Source of the DNA: Dyadobacter sp. CY312
Lineage (GTDB): Bacteria; Bacteroidota; Bacteroidia; Cytophagales; Spirosomataceae
NCBI RefSeq assembly: GCF_021390535.1
Contig: NZ_JAJUXG010000001.1
Coordinates: 806,001-870,000 of the forward strand
DNA: 64,000 nt
Reading direction: 5' to 3'
A model generated the notes under the pieces. That model did no database searches and was not told where the DNA came from. It saw nothing but the letters and a program-made list of their open reading frames with translations. Shown here in pieces: positions 7,579 through 16,310 of the stretch; the first letter of the stretch is position 1; every line of letters begins with the position of its first letter. The translations under genes and the position numbers were made by a program.

Positions 7579-8610
7579 ATGAGCATTGTCAGCAACAATA
7601 TAAAATATCTCCGCAAGCTTAACGGCATGACTCAGGAACAATTCGCCCAGCGAATAGAGATAAAACGATCGCTACTGGGTGCCTATGAAGAAGCCCGTGC
7701 CAATCCTAATCTCACTAATCTTGAGAATATGGCTGAGGCATTTGGTATCACTGTTGACAATTTATTAAAAAACGATTTTCAGAAACTTAAAGAAAAACCC
7801 GAGCTGAAGCTGCCCTTCAACGCATCCAGACCGATGACGGTTTCGCATTCAGGAGTGACGCCCTCACCTACCCGGAAACCCGCTTACCTGGAGCCCGAGC
7901 CAAAAACATCTGAAAAATATCAGGCTCAAAATAATGTAATTCCGGAATCACCCCAGAACATCAACTTAGAATCGCAAAGGACAGAATTTCGACAAACTGT
8001 CCCACAGCCAAATCAGGTGAATCAAATCCCTCCTGTTCTAAGAAGTCGGAATGCGTCTAACCAAATTGAAACAAATCAAATTCCTGTTTTTAATAACCAA
8101 TTTAGCCCCAGCCAGCAGGTTATTGTCAAACAGGAGGAATATCCAACGATTCAGTGGGTTTCTCAAATTCAACAGAGTGAATATCTGACACAGTGCCACA
8201 ATCCATTGTTTTTGGTGAATCTCCCTTCATTTCAATTGCCAAATCTGCCTGCTGGTTATTATCGTGCTTTCGAAAGCGGAGCTGATTTTGCTTTTCCGGG
8301 AGCTTTATTGGTTGGAAACTTTGTGCGCAACTGGTATGAGATAAAAACAGGAGGCTCTTATGTATTTGTGATTCTCAATCAGGGAGTGTTATATAGAAAA
8401 AGCAAGTCGGCAGTAAATGACAGAGGTTTATTGACTTTGAGCTCAGATGTGGCAGGCATAGTGGATATGCATGTAACCTTGCAGGATGTGCTGGAAGTAT
8501 GGGAAGTGAAAGCCTTCGTGAGCCACCAGTTGCCCGTTCCATCACCATCTGTTGAAAGAATCGGGCATTTGGTAAATGAAATCCAAAAAGAAATTTCTCA
8601 CATGCTGTGA
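7579..8610 (+). CDS. XRE-family regulator with C-terminal S24/LexA-like domain
   Basis: 343 residues. Residues 6-63 form a clear Cro/C1 helix-turn-helix (IKYLRKLNGMTQEQFAQRI, then LLGAYEEARANPN). A long Pro/Gln/Asn-rich linker (about 75-195) leads to a C-terminal domain resembling the S24 peptidase/LexA fold: YYRAFESGADFAFPGALLVG near 223-242 and YVFVILNQGVLYRKSK near 257-272. In S24 proteins the serine is followed by Met and paired with a lysine. Here the serine is in SGAD, so self-cleavage is doubtful and the domain may be only a dimerisation or ligand module. Divergence from the aldehyde dehydrogenase suggests, but does not show, that it controls that gene or itself. Confidence 0.8.
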   Translation: MSIVSNNIKYLRKLNGMTQEQFAQRIEIKRSLLGAYEEARANPNLTNLENMAEAFGITVDNLLKNDFQKLKEKPELKLPFNASRPMTVSHSGVTPSPTRKPAYLEPEPKTSEKYQAQNNVIPESPQNINLESQRTEFRQTVPQPNQVNQIPPVLRSRNASNQIETNQIPVFNNQFSPSQQVIVKQEEYPTIQWVSQIQQSEYLTQCHNPLFLVNLPSFQLPNLPAGYYRAFESGADFAFPGALLVGNFVRNWYEIKTGGSYVFVILNQGVLYRKSKSAVNDRGLLTLSSDVAGIVDMHVTLQDVLEVWEVKAFVSHQLPVPSPSVERIGHLVNEIQKEISHML

Positions 8611-8613
8611 TTT

Positions 8614-8700
8614 TTTCACGCAAAGTAGGGAAGACAAAAAAGCAAAGAGCGCAAAATATAACTCTGCGTTCTTTGCTAAACCTTTTTCGCTTTGCGTGGA
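8614..8700. repeat. Palindromic intergenic element, family A, copy 2
   Basis: It has the same layout as the element at 879-964: TTTCACGCAAAG (8614-8625) against CTTTGCGTGGA at the other end (8690-8700), and inner arms AGCAAAGAGCGCAAA (8641-8655) and TCTGCGTTCTTTGCT (8663-8677). It starts four bases after the XRE stop codon and may terminate that transcript. Confidence 0.8.
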
Positions 8701-8793
8701 TATTGTAGAGCTCTCATTTCCTCCGTATACAAGAAAAACTTCTCTGTGAAACTCCCCTTTGAACTCTGTGCACCTCCGTGTAGCCTATTAAAA

Positions 8794-8834
8794 CTTTGCG
8801 CTCTTTGCTAAACCTTCTTTTGCTTTGCGTGAAA
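8794..8834. repeat. Palindromic intergenic element, family A, half copy
   Basis: CTTTGCGCTCTTTGCTAAAC at 8794-8813 and GCTTTGCGTGAAA at 8822-8834 repeat the right half of the copy at 8614-8700, in the same orientation. The left half is missing. The spacer between the two copies (8701-8793) contains a run of CTCTGTG / CTCCGTGT-like words, which looks like a second decayed repeat family, and no gene. Confidence 0.7.
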
Positions 8835-8851
8835 TCTATTTTGCTTGAAAT

Positions 8852-9628
8852 CTACTTCTTCCCGAGCGACTGAAACATAGCCTCAATCTTAGGTAATTCT
8901 TTACTTTTTGCAGTTGGTTCCACTACGGCAACACCTAATTGATACCAAAGATCGTCACCGGCAGAAATGTAACTTCCACTTTTTGAAGGTTTGGATTCGG
9001 TAGCATTTTCTTCAACAAACTCAGCTTTGTACACTACATCCATCACTTTTTGCAGCTGTGCCCAGTTCAGACTTTCGGCACTTCCACCGTTTTTCTTCAA
9101 TGCAAAAGCTTTGTCTGCAAAGGTTGCTCTGAGTTCTATCAAATCTGACTTACCGCCATCTATGGTCAGGAAACTAAGTTCGAAAGGTTTTTCTTTGCCA
9201 CTTGCTTCAAAAATCGCCTGCATAAACTCCTGTAAGAAATATGCCCAACGCTCTTTGTCTACCGGATAAACCGTTACGCGTTTGTCATTTTCAAGAAGTT
9301 CTATTTCCACAAAATCCTCAAACTCCTTTTCCTCACGCTGACGGATGATTTTTGAAGAAGCCAGAATAGTCTGGAATTCTGTAATCCAAAGCGCCGGAAC
9401 TGCACCTTTCCAGCTGTAATCGTCGTCCAGCGAAAACCCTTCGTCCAGAATTTCGTCCTCATCCAAATCTTCGCGATCTGTATACTTGATAGCAAAATCG
9501 ACTTTTACATCATCTTTCGAATGTATGTCGAGTTCGAGTGTGTAAAAATGAGAAAATGGCGCAGGCACCACTGGTGCCGACTGGAAACGAACAATATACA
9601 GGCCGGGAATCTGAAGATTTTTATCCAT
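8852..9628 (-). CDS. Conserved-looking hypothetical cytosolic protein
   Basis: 258 residues, no signal peptide or membrane segment, very acidic in the first third (EDLDEDEILDEGFSLDDDYSW near 53-73). I do not recognise a domain. The N-terminus (GLYIVRFQSAPVVPAPFSHFYTLEL) is beta-rich, and a helical segment containing WAYFLQEFMQAIFE follows near 125-145. The start ATG lies inside the end of menE: the two genes overlap by 8 bp on the same strand, so they are co-transcribed and probably translationally coupled. A link to menaquinone synthesis is only a context inference. The terminal family A repeat lies just past its stop. Confidence 0.7.
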   Translation of the reverse strand: MDKNLQIPGLYIVRFQSAPVVPAPFSHFYTLELDIHSKDDVKVDFAIKYTDREDLDEDEILDEGFSLDDDYSWKGAVPALWITEFQTILASSKIIRQREEKEFEDFVEIELLENDKRVTVYPVDKERWAYFLQEFMQAIFEASGKEKPFELSFLTIDGGKSDLIELRATFADKAFALKKNGGSAESLNWAQLQKVMDVVYKAEFVEENATESKPSKSGSYISAGDDLWYQLGVAVVEPTAKSKELPKIEAMFQSLGKK

Positions 9629-10718
9629 TGAAATTATTTAAAAGCACTTCCGCAGTGCGACGTTTATCTATCTTGTCGGTCAGCGTTTTTTTAAACCGAT
9701 TTGCAAAGTAAACATGTTTTGGTGTTTCGTAGGTTGAAACATGTTTTCTTATTTCATTCAAAAGGCTTTCTTCTGAAAGCTCCACTACGTCGGTTTCGAT
9801 AAAAAGAACAAGTTTTTGGCCTAATTTTTCATCGTCCTGATACCAGGCAAAAAACGGATAACGGTAATTGAGTTCGTAGAAAACCTCCGCAATCTTTTCA
9901 TCAACCGTGTCCAGAACAATCTTAACTCCGCCGGAATTGATCACATTATCCACCCGTCCAAGCCAGATGAATGACTCAGGCGAAGTCATTTCAACAAGAT
10001 CATTTGTCTGGATTTGTTCTCCGTTGGTCATCGGTCCGGAGACAAACAGACAATTTCTTTCATCAAGTCCGGCCTCCACTCCCGGTAAAAACTGATAAGA
10101 GTTTGTTGCATTTTCTCCATTCAGCTTACGCAATGCTACATGAGAAACTGTCTCTGTCATTCCATAACTTTGGTATACAGGAATCTCCAAATTCTGAATC
10201 CGTTTCAGCAAAGAAACACCCACCGGAGCTCCTCCAAGTAATATTTTACCATATTGCCCTATGCGATTCTCCGTTGAAACGTCGTCTAGAGACGCTGACA
10301 ACTGCATGGGAACCAAGGCGGCAAAATTGAACTTGATATCTGCTTCAAAACTTCTTAGCGGATTCGATGTTGGTTCTATTATAGTTAGCTCCCAACCCAA
10401 TTCTATTCCCCTTACAAGCATCATCACACCAGCTACATAAGCTACATTCAAACAAACCAAAGCCCGGGTTCCTTTTCCCAAATCCAGTGTTTTCCCTGTC
10501 ATGGCCGCACTACTGCTTAGCTGCTTTCTTGTGACCGAGATAATTTTCGGAACACCGGTTGATCCGGAAGTTTGCAGTTCGAGCTCCTGCTGACCGCCAA
10601 GCCAACGATCTATAAAATCATATGCTTTTTGAAAATAGGGATTATCGGGCCGGGCCTGACCTCTGAACTCCACCTTGTCCGTTTTCCAGATATTTGAATT
10701 TATGTACTCCTTGTCCAT
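9621..10718 (-). CDS. menE: o-Succinylbenzoate-CoA ligase-like AMP-forming enzyme, short form
   Basis: An acyl-adenylate-forming enzyme that most likely activates o-succinylbenzoate with CoA in menaquinone synthesis. The phosphate-binding loop TSGSTGVPK lies at about 50-58, YQSYGMTETVSH near 188-199 is the adenine-binding motif, WLGRVDNVINSGGVKI near 252-267 is the hinge, and the catalytic lysine would be in LTDKIDKR near 348-355. At 365 residues it is about 100 shorter than the E. coli enzyme, because the region before the P-loop is reduced to about 48 residues; short MenE forms are, from memory, usual in Bacteroidota. Divergent menB, 227 bp away, supports the pathway assignment. Other acyl-CoA ligases remain possible. 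Confidence 0.82.
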   Translation of the reverse strand: MDKEYINSNIWKTDKVEFRGQARPDNPYFQKAYDFIDRWLGGQQELELQTSGSTGVPKIISVTRKQLSSSAAMTGKTLDLGKGTRALVCLNVAYVAGVMMLVRGIELGWELTIIEPTSNPLRSFEADIKFNFAALVPMQLSASLDDVSTENRIGQYGKILLGGAPVGVSLLKRIQNLEIPVYQSYGMTETVSHVALRKLNGENATNSYQFLPGVEAGLDERNCLFVSGPMTNGEQIQTNDLVEMTSPESFIWLGRVDNVINSGGVKIVLDTVDEKIAEVFYELNYRYPFFAWYQDDEKLGQKLVLFIETDVVELSEESLLNEIRKHVSTYETPKHVYFANRFKKTLTDKIDKRRTAEVLLNNFNG

Positions 10719-10945
10719 TCTTTTTTACGATCTTATTCTGGCTCTGGATATTGGTTGCCTCAACTGCCGAATAACCGCTGCAAGCACCTTACAAATCCTG
10801 TCCGTCGCCGAAAGTTATTCAATACTCTTTGAAGGAAAGACAAACAATCAGTAATTTCGGGGATTAATTAAGAAAGTGAATGTAAATGAAACTTCATTTA
10901 TACAAAATTCACTTATCCATACAATCATCCATTCATTGCTTTTAT

Positions 10946-11770
10946 ATGTCCAGTTCAGTTCAGTGGGAAACCATTAAAGAATACGAAGAAATTCTATTTT
11001 TACTTCACGAAGGAATCGCAAAAATCAGCATCAACCGTCCTCATAAGCACAATGCATTTACCCCTAAAACGGTAACTGAGATGATTGATGCGATGCATAT
11101 TTGCCGCGAAGATCCGCGCATTGAAGTGATCATACTAACCGGAGAAGGAGGAAAAGCATTCTGTTCGGGCGGGGACCAGTCGGTTCGTGGTGATGGTGGC
11201 TACATCGGCGACGACCATGTGCCACGATTGAACGTACTTGATCTTCAGAGAATGATTCGCTCAATACCTAAGGCTGTTATTGCGATGGTTGCAGGCTGGG
11301 CAATTGGCGGCGGACACGTACTGCACGTAATTTGCGACTTGTCTATTGCAGCTGAGAATGCACGTTTCGGTCAGACCGGACCCAAGGTTGGTAGCTTCGA
11401 CGGAGGTTTCGGGGCTTCTTATCTTGCACGTGTTGTAGGTCAAAAGAAAGCTCGTGAAATATGGTTCCTTTGTGACCAGTACGATGCTCAGGAAGCACTT
11501 CAAATGGGATTGGTTAATAAAGTAGTCCCATTGGAAGACCTTGAAACAACGACCATTGCATGGTGTAAAAAAATTCAGGAGAAAAGTCCGTTGTCAATAC
11601 GTATGCTGAAAAGCTCTTTCAACGCGGAGCTTGACGGACAAGCCGGAATACAGGAATTGGCAGGAAATGCGACTCTGTTGTATTATCTGAGCGAAGAGGC
11701 AAAAGAGGGTAAAAATGCTTTCATAGAAAAGCGCCAGCCGGATTTTAGCAAATTCACGAAGTTTCCTTGA
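10946..11770 (+). CDS. menB: 1,4-Dihydroxy-2-naphthoyl-CoA synthase
   Basis: Crotonase-fold enzyme that closes the naphthoquinone ring in menaquinone synthesis. The MenB signatures are present: [29 protein letters not shown], the oxyanion-hole loop [16 protein letters not shown], and the MenB-specific [12 protein letters not shown]. From the ATG at 10946 the protein has 274 residues, the usual MenB length. An upstream in-frame ATG at 10886 would add 20 unconserved residues, so it was rejected. The partner menE is divergent across the gap, so the two pathway genes may share a regulatory region, though I see no clear promoter box there. Confidence 0.95.
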   Translation: MSSSVQWETIKEYEEILFLLHEGIAKISINRPHKHNAFTPKTVTEMIDAMHICREDPRIEVIILTGEGGKAFCSGGDQSVRGDGGYIGDDHVPRLNVLDLQRMIRSIPKAVIAMVAGWAIGGGHVLHVICDLSIAAENARFGQTGPKVGSFDGGFGASYLARVVGQKKAREIWFLCDQYDAQEALQMGLVNKVVPLEDLETTTIAWCKKIQEKSPLSIRMLKSSFNAELDGQAGIQELAGNATLLYYLSEEAKEGKNAFIEKRQPDFSKFTKFP

Positions 11771-11791
11771 TTTTAGGTTGAAGGAGTAAAA

Positions 11792-11902
11792 AGTTTACAG
11801 TGAACAGCGACGGACTGAAAAACAATATTATACTGACTGGTAAACAAATTGAAAAAGGCTAACCTACATGGAACTTTGCCTGTGTACTGTTTACTAAAAA
11901 CT
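11792..11902. repeat. Decayed palindromic intergenic element, family B
   Basis: AGTTTACAGTGAACAG (11792-11807) and CTGTTTACTAAAAACT (11887-11902) are reverse complements at 13 of 16 positions, spanning nearly the whole menB-EVE gap. This looks like a degenerate miniature palindromic repeat; there is no ORF. Confidence 0.5.
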
Positions 11903-11915
11903 AAGAACTAAACAA

Positions 11916-12323
11916 ATGAAATACTGGCTTATAAAATCAGAACCAGATACTTATTCCTGGGACGACTTCGAAAAAGAAGGAAAATCAATGTGGGATGGTG
12001 TTCGCAATTTTGCTGCACGCCTGAACATGATTGAAATGAAGAAAGGCGACCTTGCGCTTTTCTACCATAGTAATGAGGGGAAAGAGATTGTCGGACTTGC
12101 AAAAGTTTCAAAGGAGCACTACCCCGATCCTACTTCTGACGATCCACGCTGGGTTGTTGTGGAATTTGTTCCGGTTGAGAAATTCCCAAAAACTGTGACT
12201 TTAAAACAAATAAAAGCAGACAAGCGTTTTGAAGACATGGCTTTGGTAAAGCTGTCAAGGCTGTCAGTAGGGCCTGTAAAGCCAGAAGAGTTTGATTTTA
12301 TTATGCAATTAGCACATGACTAA
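11916..12323 (+). CDS. EVE-domain protein
   Basis: A 135-residue, single-domain EVE protein. It starts MKYWLIKSEPDTYSWDDF and contains WDGVRNFAARLNMIEMKKGD (21-40), FYHSNEGKEIVGLAKV and WVVVEFVPV, all characteristic of the family, which shares the PUA-like fold and is thought to recognise modified bases in DNA or RNA (human THYN1 is a homologue). No fused nuclease is present, so it is probably the stand-alone form found widely in bacteria rather than a restriction component. The final 8 bp overlap the next gene, suggesting co-translation. Confidence 0.9.
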   Translation: MKYWLIKSEPDTYSWDDFEKEGKSMWDGVRNFAARLNMIEMKKGDLALFYHSNEGKEIVGLAKVSKEHYPDPTSDDPRWVVVEFVPVEKFPKTVTLKQIKADKRFEDMALVKLSRLSVGPVKPEEFDFIMQLAHD

Positions 12324-13896
12324 AAGACCTCGTTCTTTATCTCTGACTCATTTTTTACTTTTGACTTTTCTGTTCGTTTCACTCTCGGCGATGTCGCAAA
12401 GTGTAAAACGGATAGAACTGCCTTTGGCTAACAACAACTCCGCTTATCAGGCCATGCCTTTGGGTGAAAAAGGAGTTTTGCTGATTTCAAAACCCGATAA
12501 AGGAACATTCAACGTTCAAAAATTCGACAGCAATCTGGAACGGGTTTGGTCCATAGACGGACCTGTTGAAGACAATCTGGATTACATCGCTTCGTCCTAC
12601 GACGGCCAATCGGTTTTTCTGCTTTTTAGCAAATTCCGCAGCACGCTATATCAGATTGTGAAGGTGAATGTGGGACCAGGCTTTGTTGAGACATTCATGA
12701 TCAATACCCTGGATCGTTTTGAAATCACCGATTTTAAAACATTAGGCTATTCTGTTTTCATGGCAGGCATGGTTCGTAATGAGCCTGTTCTCATGCACAC
12801 ATTGCTCACAACGTCGCAAACGCGCGTATTACCTTCTGCTATAAAGGGCTCTAATGCAATTCAGACTGTTGAAGTAGACACCGTAAATCATCTCGTAAAC
12901 GTCTGTTTTGCTGTTAAAAAGGGGCGTCAAACGAAAATTGTAGCACGCGCATACGAAGAAACCGGCGAGCTATACACGCAGGTATCCGTGGACCCGGAAG
13001 ACGATTATTCGTTACTCAGCGGCCGTTTGCAAGTTCTGAACGACTCTGTGAGAATGGTTATTGGCACTTATGGTTACAGGAATATGCAAAGCAGCAGCAC
13101 TGCCGCATCGCAGGGACTGTACATCAGCAAAATTATCAACGAAGAGGTTGTATTCACGCAATACCACAGCTTCACTGATTTTAAGAATTTCTTCAATTTC
13201 ATGAATGAGCGCCAGCAGGAAAAAATGGAAAGGCGCATTCGTAAAAAGAAAGAGAGTGGTGATGATGTAAAACTGAATTACCGTTTGCTGGTTCACGACA
13301 TTGTACCAAAGGGAAATAACTTCCTGCTCGTTGCAGAAGTGTTTTATCCTGAGTACCGCTACCAAAACCCGAACATGATGGGCGGAATGGGCTATGGTGG
13401 AATGATTGGCTATCCGTTTGGAATGGGACTTTATAATCCTTACCTCTGGAACCCGATGTACGGCGGACGAGGATTCAATCAACAAGTCTTTGATGGCTTT
13501 ACTTATACCCACGCAATACTAGCAGATGTAGACCAGAACGGAAAATTGCTCTGGGATAACAGCATCAATTTTGATAACGTGAAGAGTATGGAGCTTCGGG
13601 AAAAAATCAAGGTTCAATCGGCTCTTAATGGAAATACGCAGCTTGTTTACAGCCATGCCGGTGCCATCAGAAGTAAAATCATAAAAGGCAGCCAGGTGAT
13701 AGACAATGATAAAGTGATCCCTAACGATACCAATGTAGAAGGTGATAAGGTTCGTAAAACCAGCACCGATGATATTGATTATTGGTACGATAAATTTTAC
13801 CTGGCATGGGGTGAACAACGTATTGTGAATGCGGCAGGCGATCCTCAAACACGCGGAAGACGTAATGTTTTCTATCTGAATAAAATATCTTTTTAG
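12316..13896 (+). CDS. Secreted protein of unknown function, possible beta-propeller
   Basis: 526 residues with a signal peptide (basic MTKRPR, then hydrophobic FLLLTFLFVSLSAMSQ, cleavage expected near residue 28). The mature part is a succession of short beta-rich segments ending in polar turns, compatible with a propeller-like fold, but I recognise no named family. There are two unusual parts: a highly charged stretch near 296-320 (NERQQEKMERRIRKKKESGDD) and a Gly/Met/Tyr/Pro-rich insertion near 352-390 (NPNMMGGMGYGGM and following). It overlaps the EVE gene by 8 bp. A periplasmic or outer-membrane-associated location is likely. Confidence 0.75.
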   Translation: MTKRPRSLSLTHFLLLTFLFVSLSAMSQSVKRIELPLANNNSAYQAMPLGEKGVLLISKPDKGTFNVQKFDSNLERVWSIDGPVEDNLDYIASSYDGQSVFLLFSKFRSTLYQIVKVNVGPGFVETFMINTLDRFEITDFKTLGYSVFMAGMVRNEPVLMHTLLTTSQTRVLPSAIKGSNAIQTVEVDTVNHLVNVCFAVKKGRQTKIVARAYEETGELYTQVSVDPEDDYSLLSGRLQVLNDSVRMVIGTYGYRNMQSSSTAASQGLYISKIINEEVVFTQYHSFTDFKNFFNFMNERQQEKMERRIRKKKESGDDVKLNYRLLVHDIVPKGNNFLLVAEVFYPEYRYQNPNMMGGMGYGGMIGYPFGMGLYNPYLWNPMYGGRGFNQQVFDGFTYTHAILADVDQNGKLLWDNSINFDNVKSMELREKIKVQSALNGNTQLVYSHAGAIRSKIIKGSQVIDNDKVIPNDTNVEGDKVRKTSTDDIDYWYDKFYLAWGEQRIVNAAGDPQTRGRRNVFYLNKISF

Positions 13897-13897
13897 C

Positions 13898-13916
13898 CAA
13901 TAGCTGTTGGCTATTG
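13898..13916 (+). terminator. Weak hairpin after the secreted protein gene
   Basis: CAATAGC (13898-13904) and GCTATTG (13910-13916) can pair, with a short loop and no proper T-run. The rest of the gap to 14022 is AT-rich, with several ACAATT words just before the methyltransferase ATG. Confidence 0.3.
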
Positions 13917-14022
13917 ACTTTCTGTCGATTTCTTTATGTTACAAAGGTCATTGGTCAACAATCCATTAACTTTTTCATTACAAGCCATTAACAATTAACA
14001 ATTGATAATTTACAATTAAAAA

Positions 14023-14910
14023 ATGCTTTTACTTTCTCCGGAACAACATACAGACTACCAGTTAATAGACTCAGGCGGCTTTGAAAAACTCGAACGGTTC
14101 GGGCCTTATATCCTTTCCCGTCCGGAGCCCCAGGCTATCTGGGACAAAACGCTGTCTGTACAGGAATGGGAAAAGCAGGCCAATGCTACTTTTAAACGTG
14201 ATAAAAATTCTCAGGAAAAAGGACAATGGATCTCAAAACCTGATATGCCCGACAAATGGACTTTTCAATACAGAGCCGGCTCACTCCATTTAAGAGCCAA
14301 ACTGGCACTTTCTTCGTTTAAACATGTCGGCGTTTTCCCCGAACAGGCAACCAACTGGGATTATATTTCAAAAAAATTAAAACAAATTCCGGAAGACAAA
14401 CCCTCTGTTCTTAACCTTTTCGCTTACACAGGAATTGCTTCACTGGCTGCGAAGGCGTCAGGAGCAGATGTCACCCATGTGGACTCTGTGAAACAGGTGA
14501 TTAGCTGGTCCCGGGAAAATATGGAGTTAAGCGGTCTCGACAATGTCCGTTGGGTGGTTGAAGATGCGCTGAAATTTGTGCAGCGGGAAGTGCGCCGTGG
14601 AAATCAGTACAATGGAATCATACTTGATCCGCCTGCTTATGGTCGTGGACCAGATGGTGAAAAGTGGCTTTTGGAAGAAAATCTTAACGAGATACTGAGA
14701 CTATGTGCTTTACTTTTAAAGAAGAAAAATTTCTTCTTTATCATTAATCTCTATTCACTTGGCTTCTCAGCGCTGATCGTCGAAAACCTCATTAAGGCAC
14801 ATTTCGGAGATCAGATTCATCACGAGTTCGGAGAGCTTTTTATTCCTGACTCGTTCGGAAAAAAATTACCGCTCGGTGTATTCTCTCGTTTTTCAGATCA
14901 AAGTATTTAA
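14023..14910 (+). CDS. Class I SAM-dependent methyltransferase (RlmI/RlmK-like, probably rRNA)
   Basis: 295 residues. The SAM-binding core has motif I VLNLFAYTGIASLAA (129-143), acidic Asp154 in VTHVDSVKQV, and motif IV LDPPAYGRGP (201-210). The combination NLFAYTG plus DPPAYGRG is typical of the RlmI/RlmK group of 23S rRNA cytosine or guanine methyltransferases and their relatives. The N-terminal region (about 1-115) is beta-rich but has no clear PUA domain. A ribosomal RNA target is therefore likely but not shown. It is a single gene, preceded by an AT-rich leader and followed closely by a TPR lipoprotein gene on the same strand. Confidence 0.85.
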   Translation: MLLLSPEQHTDYQLIDSGGFEKLERFGPYILSRPEPQAIWDKTLSVQEWEKQANATFKRDKNSQEKGQWISKPDMPDKWTFQYRAGSLHLRAKLALSSFKHVGVFPEQATNWDYISKKLKQIPEDKPSVLNLFAYTGIASLAAKASGADVTHVDSVKQVISWSRENMELSGLDNVRWVVEDALKFVQREVRRGNQYNGIILDPPAYGRGPDGEKWLLEENLNEILRLCALLLKKKNFFFIINLYSLGFSALIVENLIKAHFGDQIHHEFGELFIPDSFGKKLPLGVFSRFSDQSI

Positions 14911-14986
14911 AATCCTAACATATTTTCCAATTTTGTATTCTGACCGGGAGCATGCAACAAATGTATGAACGTCCCGAAGGATGTGC

Positions 14987-16180
14987 ATGAGAATAACCAA
15001 GCTGATATATCACCTCATTTTACTGGCGTTGCCTGTTATTACCACGGTTTTTCAATCGTGCCAGAGCGACGCGCGTAATAACACCCGCATTCCACCTGTC
15101 GTAAAAAAGAATCGGGCGCAATGGGAAAAAGACGCCTTGCTATCACTTTCCGAACTGATTTACAGAGGTGTGGATCTGGATGCCAATTATTTCAAGCGAG
15201 CGAGAATTTACTATGATCAGGAGCAATATAAACTTGCCCTTGAAGACATAAGTGCAGCAATAGATGAGCAGGAAAATATTGGCGAATACTTTTTGTTGCG
15301 GGGGAAAATCAACAGGGAACTCGGAGATTTGGATCAGGGTCTGGAAGACGCCGAGCGGGCGGAGGTATTGCAACAGGGCAGTCCGGAGTTGTATGTACTT
15401 CTTGCAGACCTTTTACAGGCAAAGGATCGTTTCAGAGAGGCCGGCAGATATCTCAATCACGCTATGAAACTTGCTCCATATGATGCCTCAGCCTATTACG
15501 TGCAGGGAATGTTACAAGCAAAACAGGGCGATTCCCTTGCAAGCCTGACCAGCATGGATTATGCCATGAATAACAATCCACGCATGCTCAGGGCATATTT
15601 GCAAAGTATTATCATCAACAGAAAACTGCAAAACCTCGGACAGGCGCTGGTTGTGAACAACAAGGCTATAAAGAGATTTCCCCTGATTGCGGAGCTCTAT
15701 TTCGAACGGGGGCAAATATATAATGTGCTGTCCAAGCCAGATACTGCCATGATATATTACCAAAAAGCGATATCAGTGAACCCGAAATACAGCGATGCTC
15801 TTGCGCAAATGGCAGATGTAGGCATTAAAAACAAGTATTATGGCAAAGCGATTGTTGCACTTACCCAATTGTTAAAGTTAAATCCCGAATATCCTCAGAT
15901 ACACAATCTGCTTGGTTTTTGCTATGAAAAATCGGGAGATTATCCCAAAGCAAGAGAATTTTACGGTATCACGCTTGCTTCCGATCCGGATGACCGTGCA
16001 GCTCACAACGGAATTTGGCGAATGAAGAGAAATGAAAGCGGAGAATCGTATTATTCGAATGATAGTAATGAGGATCAATACCGTTACGTTGATACGTCCC
16101 GTGTGAAAATCAATTTAATACAGCCCCGCAGAATTATAAATATCCCTGTTGATTCATCACGAAAGGTTAAAATTCAATAG
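14987..16180 (+). CDS. TPR-repeat lipoprotein
   Basis: 397 residues from ATG 14987. Two in-frame ATGs (14981 and 14987) exist, and AAGGA at 14977-14981 is well spaced only for the second. The N-terminus is a lipoprotein signal with lipobox VFQSC and acylated Cys25. The mature protein consists of tandem tetratricopeptide repeats from about residue 60 to 345 (for example ANYFKRARIYYDQEQYKLAL, ELYFERGQIYNVLSKPDTAM), ending in a Ser/Asn/Asp-rich tail. TPR lipoproteins act as scaffolds for envelope complexes; this resembles gliding or secretion-associated TPR lipoproteins in organisation only. Partner unknown. Confidence 0.82.
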   Translation: MRITKLIYHLILLALPVITTVFQSCQSDARNNTRIPPVVKKNRAQWEKDALLSLSELIYRGVDLDANYFKRARIYYDQEQYKLALEDISAAIDEQENIGEYFLLRGKINRELGDLDQGLEDAERAEVLQQGSPELYVLLADLLQAKDRFREAGRYLNHAMKLAPYDASAYYVQGMLQAKQGDSLASLTSMDYAMNNNPRMLRAYLQSIIINRKLQNLGQALVVNNKAIKRFPLIAELYFERGQIYNVLSKPDTAMIYYQKAISVNPKYSDALAQMADVGIKNKYYGKAIVALTQLLKLNPEYPQIHNLLGFCYEKSGDYPKAREFYGITLASDPDDRAAHNGIWRMKRNESGESYYSNDSNEDQYRYVDTSRVKINLIQPRRIINIPVDSSRKVKIQ

Positions 16181-16310
16181 ATTTGCATATTGTCTGCTTT
16201 TAAAAAAAGGCAATTATACAAACCACCTATCACCAGTTCGGTTCTGAACTGCAATTAGAATGTATAAAAGACACTGCTGAATAATTATAACGCTTACAGT
16301 ACACGATTGA

